Assembly: GCA_002751075.1 (NCBI GenBank)
Contig: NAOQ01000354.1
Span: forward strand, 67,676 to 78,887
Reading direction: 5' to 3'
Source of the DNA: Ichthyophonus hoferi
Taxonomy: Eukaryota; Opisthokonta; Ichthyosporea; Ichthyophonida; Ichthyophonidae
Length of the DNA: 11,212 nt
The notes beneath the pieces were generated by a model, which searched no databases, was not told the origin of the DNA, and worked only from the letters and a program-made list of their open reading frames with translations. The position numbers were made by a program, and so were the translations under genes. Below, piece after piece: positions 1 through 8,800 of the stretch (positions are counted from its first letter, which is position 1; every line of letters starts with the position of its first letter).

Positions 1-1
1 T

Positions 2-60
2 CAGAGGTTGAATGGGGTCATTCATTGGCTAATACATTAGATATCGGGCAAGAACCTCTG
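2..60. repeat. Nested inverted repeats
   Basis: CAGAGGTT (2-9) pairs perfectly with AACCTCTG (53-60). Inside are two small palindromes, GAATG/CATTC (10-14 with 19-23) and CTAAT/ATTAG (29-33 with 36-40). The arrangement resembles a branched hairpin but lacks tRNA box sequences and a proper anticodon loop. Confidence 0.5.
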
Positions 61-154
61 CATAACTATAGCAATGCCAAATGATCAAAATGAAGCAATC
101 TAATTCAATCAGCGTACGTACTTACAAAATTATATTCACAAAAGCTATATGAAT

Positions 155-156
<2 letters not shown>

Positions 157-182
<26 letters not shown>
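157..182. repeat. (AT)n microsatellite
   Basis: Thirteen uninterrupted AT units. Similar perfect runs occur at 4741-4760 and at the right edge of the window. Confidence 0.95.
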
Positions 183-188
<6 letters not shown>

Positions 189-540
189 GTAGTTTAAAAT
201 TTAAAGTAAATTTAATTACATAAATTTTGTAAGGTGTTAAAATAATTAAAAATAATAATACAATTATTTAAATGCGTTCAATTATCAGCCTGGATCTTTG
301 AAAATACAAATATTGAACCAACCAATTATATAATTAACTTAAAATAAAAACCATCTGTCATGATATATTTAACAAGCTATGACCACCAATAAAACACAGA
401 AGCAGCTGCCAACAATATATAGTAGTGCAGCATCTGCATGCCTTGATGTTTGTGATAAGCTGGTTTTAAGGTTTTTGGTTTTGTTTGTTTTCACTGTAGA
501 TTAGTTATATTGCATTTCACTCCTAGTACTATCAGGTGCC

Positions 541-3500
541 ATGGCGGCATATGCGTTAATTGAAGATGAACCGGAAAGTACATATTTAAATGACGGTTAT
601 AGTCGATCGAAAAGTCTTCACGATATATTATATCATATAACGTTGTTTCTTTCAATTTTAACTATTACACATGTCGCGTTTTTCTATCATATATGGTGGA
701 ATCTTCACAGCTATGAAGCGCATAGGCTGGGAATGAAAGCAGAATGGTCTATAGGCTTGACTTCGGGTGACTCACCAACCACTTTGCAATTTTCAAAGAA
801 CAATCAGCTAAGTAATCTCGATGTGTGGGAGTTTCCAGCAGAGTTTGTTGCCGATCCTTTTTACATTAAAACACCACAAGCATTGATAAATAAAAACCCA
901 AGCCTTCATCCCTACTATCTCTTCTTTGAGGCCAAGTATGTAGACTATGATGGGAGTAGTATGTTTATGCGAGATCTAAAAACCCCAGGTGTGGCTGGGA
1001 AGGGGGTAATATCAGTTGCCTGGGGTGATGGATTACAGGAGGAGGAGGACGGAAGGCTCTGGAGATATGAGAAAACTGTAATAAAGGAATCATTTCACTT
1101 GTCATATCCTTTCATATTTGAACACCAAAATGAAACATGGATGATTCCCGAGACAGGCGACAATAGAGATGTTAGATTGTATAAATCCCATGATTTCCCC
1201 TATGATTGGCAGTTGGAAAAGGTATTGCTGAGTGGAAAGGCTTTCAGGGATTGTTCGCCTATACTTCATGATGGAAGGTATGTGTGTATATTGTTAGGGC
1301 GCAGAAATAGATATATGTGATGCTTTTTATTATTATTTATTAGTATTTTGTTTTAGTTTATATGGGTACAAAGATATACATACGTGTGTTACATATTATA
1401 GATGCTTAATGTTGTTTTGTATAAATACAATACAATTACACCTGTGCTATATTTTTATGGACCAGTATAAACCATCGTATGACGACACGGTTATATTGTA
1501 CACCGATCTAGCACTATGGCAGAGGGTTTACATAAGAATTATACGCATAGATAGATAGGTTAATAGTTAAGTAAACGGAAGAAAATATAGTTATTGAAGG
1601 ACTGAACTATTAAAATGTAGTTTGTAGGTTAGAATTGATGTTCATCTATATCTACTTTGGTATATATTTTATGTGTAATTAATTTATGAAATAGAATTAA
1701 TGCATATACTTTTATATGTATGTACGTGTGCAATTACACATAAATTTAAAGACATACAAAACTATATTTATATACATGCCAAACATATAGTAATAACTAT
1801 CTTTCTATATCTATACTACCTTTACCTATTATAATAGAGACCCTGACACACTCCTAATCTCTTCTTCCTCCCTCCCTCTCCTTCTTATCACAGATGGTGG
1901 CTATTTATCTATGAAAGCATGGAGAATAATTTTCGCATATATTATTCTGATGGCACCGATATAGTAACGACCAAATGGACACTGCACCCTAAGACGCCCA
2001 TGTACACGAATAACGACAGGTACAACAGGCCAGGAGGGAGACCTCTTGTACATAATGGAAAGATCCACAGATTTGTACAAGATAGTTCGAGGCGATATGG
2101 TCAGAAATTAGTACTAATGCGTGTGGACATACTAACTACAACGGAATTCATCGAGGTTGAGGTTCAGACGTATGCGCCCGATTCTAGAAAAACATGGATG
2201 TCAAAACGTTTACACCATATGGATATACAACAAGGAGAAAACGGGGGGTGGATTGGTGTGGTGGATGGAAATGATCACTATTATAGTAAGGGATTGCTAT
2301 TTTGGATAGGTCAGGGCGTGATTTTAATTTTATATGTAGCAGGTGTGGTGGGTCTGATACGTATATGGAGGATGTATTTTCATCCAGCCATTATCGCTAG
2401 AAGCCCTTCCTCACCAGTGCTAGGTGCCTGGATGAAATATAGGATGAAGGCAATTGCCACGAAAGGGAGAATCATATATGGCTCAGCAGTAATTCTTCAA
2501 AAGACTTGGATTGTCATCTTAACTTTGCTTGTACTTGCTGTTGTGGCTAGGTGTATTTTCACCCTTGTCCTATTCAAACCAGTATTAGTATCAAAATTAT
2601 CATCCCAATTTAATTTTGAACAGGAATATAAAGAGAATAATAACTCGTTGATTTTACGGAGTCCTATAGAGCCCGGCGAATGTCCAGTGACGGTGGTTAT
2701 GGCATTTTATGACGCAGGTATGACTGATCAAAAAACTGAGAAGCCACGTGATATTCAGAAATTCGCAAGCTGGGTTGGGATAAATATGAAATCTTTCAAC
2801 TCCTGTATTGTTATGTTTACTGAATCACCATTCATGGAGTACCTTATCGAGCAACGTCTATGTTCCATTGAGCATAAAACAGGCCCGGGAGAATATTCGC
2901 TGAAAGGATGCTTATTCCCTATAGAGTTTAACTATGTACCCCTAGATCGACTGAGAGAACATAAGATGTTTCCAATGATAAAAGATGCTATTGCGGTCTT
3001 TGACCCTACCCACCACCGCCCTACACGTGTTGAGCGCATCATGCCAGAATACAATCTTATACAGTTTCACAAGACGGTACTAACTGTTGATGTATCGCGG
3101 CGTAATCCGTTTAATAGTGATTATTTCTTTTGGGCTGACGCAGCATATGGCAAAGGTTGGTGGATTCACAAAAAATCGTTCAGAAAATATCGCTGGCCTG
3201 ATGTCGAGAAGGTCAAAGATATGGTGGATCCCAAGAGAGTGTTTTTAATTGCAGCCCACCGACCAGGAGGTAGATTGTGGGATTGTCATCCTGTGTCTGT
3301 TGAAGAAAAAGCCAAGCAACACGTGGCATTAATGACGGGTGGCTTTTTCGGAGGCACCGCGGATTCCCTGGCTAAATACTATCCCAAATGGGAGAAGTTA
3401 CTGTTTGATCAGCTGAAAGAAAAGATCATGGATGACGACCAGTTTGTACTGGAAGAGGCTATGTGTGCGCATCCCGAACTCGTGTATTTGTACCCTAGAC

Positions 3501-3652
3501 TACATCTTAGTACTGTTATGGAGACCGTGTGTACTGGTACACAGGTGATAACTAGAGCATTAATGGGTTTCCGTCGTTTAGGCCTCTGTCTCACACGGAG
3601 TTATTCTCCTATCTGGATATTTCACAAAGATTTCCATCCACCTTTTGCTTAG
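541..3652 (+). CDS. Membrane glycosyltransferase-like protein: GINT1-type propeller fused to HtrL/YibB domain
   Basis: Two exons, 541-1277 and 1894-3652, join in phase 2 to give 831 residues. The donor is AAG|gtatgt; the acceptor follows a long pyrimidine tract and cacag. The join rebuilds propeller sequence (HDGR-WWLFIYES), which supports it. The ATG at 541 sits in a strong gccATGg context and is followed by a signal-anchor helix (residues ~31-53). Residues ~68-375 resemble the GH43-like five-bladed propeller at the N-terminus of plant GINT1: ADPF at 104-107, YYLFFE at 125-130, FHLSYPFIFE at 185-194, MIPETG, and later IYYSDG and RPGGRP. Two more hydrophobic helices (~379-401, ~451-473) flank a basic loop. 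Residues ~508-805 resemble HtrL/YibB (WlaTC/HtrL), with VVMAFYDAG, MPEYNLI, NPFNSDYFFWADAAYGKGWW and DDDQF. Plant GINT1 instead carries a GT64 domain after the propeller. Inferred role: modification of a lipid- or protein-linked glycan in the Golgi/ER lumen. Substrate unknown; no gene symbol is justified. Confidence 0.88.
1278..1893 (+). other. Intron of the propeller-HtrL gene (616 bp)
   Basis: It begins gtatgtgtg, ends ttatcacag, and interrupts the propeller in phase 2. Bases about 1852-1890 form an almost pure pyrimidine tract, with ctaatc at 1854-1859 as a possible branch-point-like element. The rest is AT-rich with short TA-rich and tagata repeats near 1545-1560. Read through without splicing, the frame stops about 13 codons after the donor, at 1318-1320. 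I see no gene inside it. Confidence 0.88.
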
Positions 3653-3889
3653 TTAATTAGGTTTAATTGGTTCTAGGATTGGTCAGTGAATTATTCAATG
3701 CAGCATATAATTGGACATTGAAAATTTAAATGTAATGCTATCTTTGTTTGAACTTTCATGCTATCATGTATGTATATATAATACATATTTCTGTATCACA
3801 AACTACTGCGAAATTGTACGCCCAGGTCAACAAATTATACTTTTTAATACTTCAAAATATACGATGAGTGAGCCCAATCACACAAAAAT

Positions 3890-3930
3890 AATAAATAGTA
3901 TTAGTCTTATGCCATTAATCAATTAATAAA
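3890..3930 (+). terminator. Candidate polyadenylation signals of the propeller-HtrL gene
   Basis: Two AATAAA hexamers, at 3890-3895 and 3925-3930, lie about 240 and 275 bases after the TAG stop. A T-rich stretch follows at 3941-3951. This fits a eukaryotic poly(A) site, though in AT-rich DNA the hexamer also arises by chance. Confidence 0.4.
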
Positions 3931-4740
3931 TAATGCACCGTTTTATTTTTATTGGTTCACAAATATATTTTTATTGAAGCAATCATCCTTTGGCTTGTGC
4001 CTGGCTCATGTAGTAATTGGTTGAATGTCATAGTTTGCAACAGGATAGTTTCACATATGGTAAGATCAGATGACAGGATAGCCAATTATATCCATCTTTT
4101 AAACAGTGTCAAAAATATAACAAACAATACCTAATAGGGAATAGGGTTCGGAAGAATAAATAGGTAATTGATCTGATCTGATCTCTTATCTATACAGTTG
4201 AAGTGATTGAGGTTCTATGAAAAGCGCGTATGCCGACTCTCCGGGTCACTAACTGTATTAACTTAATTATATTAATTTAGTTCTAATTCAAAGGTAATCG
4301 ATACTTTGATTCGCTTAAATGCTAATGTGAATATTGCGCCATGAGACCGATCAATACGGGATGCTATATTATCGTAAATAATGATTATAAGTGAATTTAA
4401 AGGACGCTTAACACAAGTATGGCAAGCAGACTCAATCACAGTCTAGTAAAACAACGCAAATCTAATAATTTTACAGCATATTTGGACATAAAAGTTAGTA
4501 ATACAATATGATAAAGGTGATTTATGCTATGTTGTACCTGTTGTCTTGAACAAGGTTGAAACCAGTCCATCAGATGAATTATGATGAACTCGGATTATTA
4601 TTGACGTAATATAGGCAGATAAGGATGGCCAATAAGATCCATGACAAGATCCTGTAAGGTCAAGGAAATGCTTTAAGGACAAAGTTGATTCATTCATAGT
4701 ATAAAAATATATCAAAATATACAAATAAAAATATATAACG

Positions 4741-4760
4741 ATATATATATATATATATAT
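4741..4760. repeat. (AT)10 microsatellite
   Basis: An uninterrupted dinucleotide run in the intergenic region, set in flanks rich in aaaatata. Confidence 0.9.
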
Positions 4761-4877
4761 AAAGTATATTACTCTTTTATAGTTTTACTGACTGGACTTT
4801 AAACATAGGAATCATCCATGTTTACGCCAGGTGGTTGCAAATGCAGTGGGCCGTCGTCTCAAATCAACGAAGTATCT

Positions 4878-5068
4878 AGTCTAGTTTAGTTGATAGCCCC
4901 CAGTACACCGAATAAGCCATTGCTTGCTCTGAATGAATGCACCAAGTATAATACCTCATAGTTTAGTTTAGTTCATAGCCCCCAGTACACCGATAAGCCA
5001 TTGCCTGCTCTGTATGAATACAGCAAGTATAATAACCCATGGTTTAGTCTAGTTGAAAGCCCCAGTGC
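4878..5068. repeat. Tandem repeat, ~82-bp unit, about 2.3 copies
   Basis: Unit 1 (about 4878-4959) and unit 2 (about 4960-5041) share the order agtttagtt, gatagcccccagtacaccg, ataagccattgc, tgctctg, atgaat, agcaagtataata. They differ by a handful of substitutions and one base of length, roughly 90% identity by eye. A third, truncated copy starts with ggtttagtctagttgaaagccccagtg and decays after about 28 bases. The unit is richer in C than its surroundings. It shows no long open frame, poly(A) tail or recognisable Pol III boxes. Confidence 0.85.
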
Positions 5069-5522
5069 GTCTATATCGACTCTTTCGTTCCATGTTTTGC
5101 ATTCTTTTTTCTTTCTTCCTAATGTCTAAAAGACATATAACGTTTCTTTTTTTATATATGTATTTAATTGTCAAGAGTGGCAGATAATCCAACATGATAG
5201 ATTGAATATCAGGCATAGAAGCCTTAAAAAGGAAAGCAATACATATTTTATTAAATGGAAAGAAGGGCTACATATGCATGTTGTCCATTTATGATTATTA
5301 ATTTTACAATACAATCGCTAATGATTTCACATTTTTGAAATATAGTTTCTGGACTAGTCCGAGGTGATACTAACATATTACTGGTTGATCGGTAAATTAA
5401 AAGCACACACAGATCGGCCGCTTGATTTCCTGTCAGACTACTCCATATAAAAAATATAAACCCAATCTACAAACGCCTATCCAATAACATTAAAGTCAAA
5501 TTACAATCGCGTTTACTAAGTC

Positions 5523-5579
5523 TGCACCTATTATTAGACATAAGAATACAATACCGTATGAGGAGTAATAATAGGCGCA
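5523..5579. repeat. Imperfect inverted repeat, 14-bp arms, 29-base loop
   Basis: The arms are tgcacctattatta (5523-5536) and taataataggcgca (5566-5579), pairing at 13 of 14 positions. It could form a hairpin. There is no T-run after it, and I saw no clear target-site duplication, so terminator or small-transposon readings are not supported. Confidence 0.7.
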
Positions 5580-5845
5580 TTAGTTTTTATAATACATTTC
5601 GCATTCCAGACCATACGTTCTGATAGGCTCACGCGTTTGTTTCGTATTAATAACAGCGGTTGATTGGTTGATTCTAGGCTATGTCATTCTATTGGATTAC
5701 TTCTTAGATTTTCTTCCATCTTATATCATATTCGGTCCAACTACCAATCACAACTAGGTGATGTGTATGATCATATTCCCACCAATCATAAATAATAAAA
5801 ATGCAGAGATAAGAGATAACGCTATCCTCCAATAAGAAGAAAGAA

Positions 5846-8800
5846 TTAATCCGCAGGGTCATCGAATGGCTCCACCAACTGTGGAGGAGAAATGATGTAA
5901 GAATAGGTAAACGAGAAAACCGACATATAGCGAATTAAAAACGACACAAAAAACCTTGCAAATACAATTGGAAATAGAGAGGCCAGGTAAGAGGAGGAGA
6001 TTTAGGAGGTAGGTTGCTATGGCAATAAATAATAGAAATAAGTGAGGTAAAGGAGAGAAGGCACTTTAATAGGTAGTCTATATACACATAGCATAGAGCC
6101 TATGCCATAAACCAACAAGTAAATGCCTTATACCATATCCTCCCTTCCTCTCCTTCACAGCATACAATGCACAGTATACAATGCATAATCCCTCGCACAT
6201 AACATAACAAACACCCACCTCTGTATCTATTACCGTGCTGATGTCATCAAAGTGAGGAGAAGCATGGGCGAGATTGGCTAGATAAGTATAGTCACTCACA
6301 CACCGGAAGAACATTCCTAATTGGCTGACACGCTCAATGGAAGGGAATGTGATCAAGGGCATTCTATGACCAGGCTGTTAAAAGAATAGAAAAAAGTAAG
6401 ACAGAGTTGGTATCAGTGAACGGACTATAAATAACATCCAATAGTGTGTAATGTACTCGCTTATTACATTAGTGCAATAAACACAATTGACCATTAAAAT
6501 CGCACTTGAACATACAGCTTGTAAGATACGTCACAATAATATTACATAAAATATCATAGATCATACCATGCCAACAGTAAATGAATTCTCTCCCACACTA
6601 CCCAATTACCAATTAAATATACTTATAACATTAAAAAACCAATTAAGTAAACTGATTTCTCATATTTCATAACACTGCTAACTATTTAACTCATAACCAT
6701 ATATAAACTAATGATGCCATGATTTAATTCTACGTATTAATGATCCAATTCATTTAAATAGTGTTTATTATGTGGTAGTACATGATGGAAGGCCTAAAAA
6801 TAGTAGTAAAATAACCAAATAAGGCAAGTAAAGATATAGCACGTCCTTCTCAAACGAACTAATCACCTACCAGATCAGATACACAATAGGACGAGTCATT
6901 GGTTGCCCCTACAGCATTACCCAATCGTTGCATGTATGATAAGAAGATACTCGGGGGTAGGCCATCTGCACCAATAGAAATGTCCTCTGACACCCTCTCA
7001 TCGAGGAACATCCATTGGTGGCTAAAAAGAAAAAGAAAAGTGGTGGAGGGTAAATGATAGGTTGGTGACGTTTTTTAATTATTAAATTTTAGTCAACATA
7101 GCCCATTCGTCGTTTTATAGTGACGTTATAAGTTATAGCAGATTAAAAAGCTGAAGACATTGGGTTTTTATTTAAACAACATATATCATATAAACTATAC
7201 TGTAAGCTCTTAATATCAAGTTAGCATAGAAAAATATTGCTGACAATATATATGTTACAGGCAGGGAAGTAGAGGTGTATAACATGTTTTTGTCATAACC
7301 AAATAACCGTATTATTAAAACTACGCATACATACATACATACATACGTCACACACCCACACATATATGCACAACAGAAACATATATCTACCTACCCACCT
7401 ACGTACCTACTACATACATACATACCTACCTACCTAACTAACTACCTATCTGCCTACATACCTACACACATCACCTATATAATTCACATATAAACAGAGA
7501 CTCACAGTTCAAAGTGTTCTATTGGCAGGGCCACAATGAGATCAACAAACTTGCACACACTAAGAAGTAGGCTCTGGTCCGCATCCGACAATGCGTCATG
7601 CTGATCTAATTTTTGTAATGTTACGTCAAATACTCGTATCTGTGTATAGGATAGTGTAAGTGGAATCAGATAGAGTATATATGGTAGTATGGTAGAGTAT
7701 ATATGTGAATGGTATCACAAAGTAAACCTCTCAGGTGGCAAATGCATATTATATTTCACGAGACTATATTGTATTATATTTTACTCTACTATACTATATT
7801 ACGTTTTACTATATTACATTATATCATATTATATTATATTATATTAGATCAAATTAAATTATAGTACTATATTGTATTATATTATATTCCGTGCATCCAA
7901 ATATATATACATACATGTGTACATGTGCGTATCTATTATATACTACAACAAAATAAGATATAAATCATTAAAAAATATGCCCAATAGAAAGACATATATA
8001 CACATCGACATAATTCAGAGCGAGTCAAATTGTCCACAGTAGGTAATCACGTAATAAATCAACTACTTAGGTCATTAACCAACATGATTTCAAACTAATA
8101 CAGGATCAATTTTAAATAATTATTTTAAGAGTATTTTTGCATTATGAGAGAGTAAATTACATCTTAGTATACCATACCAGTAGCATATAGAATATATAAC
8201 CAATAAAAACTTGATTTTTTAGAAATCACATTTTGATTGGTTATTTTTTTGATTTAAAATAAACTTAAAGATGCTACAAATATGCAGCCATAAGAAACCA
8301 AAACAGATTCAAAGGCCAAAGAAGTTAGGCTATAGTTTAGATAACGCATATAACTGGCCATATATCATGTTATAATACCATATAAAGGATACGTACAACT
8401 TCGGTGATAACAGTTGGCCACCAGGGTGACAAATAAGATTCAGATAGACGAAGCAGAAGAACACGCAAAAGAAGAAAGGCCTGTAGGGTATAGTATAGTA
8501 TAGTATAGTTAATATAGTACACTAAAGTGTAGTATAGTATTTAATAGTATAGCATGATATAGCATAGTCACATAATACACTATCACCTATCACATTCCCC
8601 TACTTTTCTCCACCAATTAGGCCCGAATAGTAAACTGCTTCTTAAAATCACGTGTAATTTACAATCATTTTAACCTTAAATATTTTTAAAAAACATCACC
8701 GATTGCCTTATGGCATGCATTCTTCTCATTGGATGTACTAATATCAATAGGACCACCCACCCCACCCCCCCCCCACCTTAATTTTCTTATATACCTGCCT

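Larger units (their letters stand above)
1..540 (+). promoter_or_regulatory. Upstream region of the propeller-HtrL gene
   Basis: No coding exon is visible in this AT-rich stretch before the ATG at 541. It holds an (AT)n microsatellite (157-182) and two CCAAT boxes in forward orientation (322-326 and 386-390), about 215 and 150 bases before the ATG. Both are at plausible distances for NF-Y/CBF-type binding if the organism uses it. A T-rich tract ending in ctgtag at 494-499 looks like an intron acceptor, so the 5' untranslated leader may be spliced; no matching donor could be chosen. No convincing TATA box or transcription start can be picked by eye. Bases 1-61 contain nested inverted repeats, listed separately. 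Confidence 0.4.
3653..5845. other. Convergent intergenic region
   Basis: This stretch of about 2.2 kb separates the stops of two convergent genes. The few open frames here (60-71 codons at 3711-3926, 3952-4134 and 4527-4724) have AT-driven, low-complexity translations and no recognisable motif, so I treat it as non-coding. It contains AATAAA hexamers just after gene 1, an (AT)10 run, an ~82-bp tandem duplication and a 14-bp inverted repeat, each listed separately. A GATCT repeat lies near 4170-4182. No tRNA-like cloverleaf or transposon protein fragment was found. Confidence 0.6.
7640..8396 (-). other. Longest visible DOP1 intron (757 bp)
   Basis: Donor GTT|gtacgt, acceptor tcctatacacag. Near the acceptor lies a long array of TATAT/ATTAT-type pentanucleotides (about 7744-7889); closer to the donor is a 49-base hairpin with CCAAT/ATTGG arms (8196-8244). 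Between them it is plain AT-rich sequence without an open frame worth annotating. Confidence 0.8.

Noticed and set aside
2-60. tRNA-like cloverleaf
   Set aside because: The outer stem is suggestive, but the second arm has a two-base loop, there are no A/B box sequences and the length is too short.
3409-3594. 61-codon minus-strand open frame
   Set aside because: It is antisense to the conserved HtrL-coding exon and has no motif of its own.
3711-4134. Two plus-strand open frames of 71 and 60 codons after gene 1
   Set aside because: AT-rich, low-complexity translations with no recognisable motif and no splice or context support; probably 3' untranslated or intergenic sequence.
4527-4724. 65-codon minus-strand open frame
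   Set aside because: Composition-driven, no family resemblance, next to an (AT)n run; not supported as a gene.
4840-5068. SINE-type element including the 82-bp tandem units
   Set aside because: No A box/B box pair, poly(A) or simple-repeat tail, or target-site duplication could be found.
6078-6362. A stand-alone 94-codon minus-strand gene starting at MPLITFPSIERV
   Set aside because: Its first part is the penultimate DOP1 exon, whose frame continues upstream of the Met through PGHR to an acceptor at 6375. Its tail is intron read-through.
8751-8776. G-quadruplex on the DOP1 transcript
   Set aside because: The complement is G-rich, but runs are irregular and mostly one long homopolymer block; it was kept only as a low-complexity tract.
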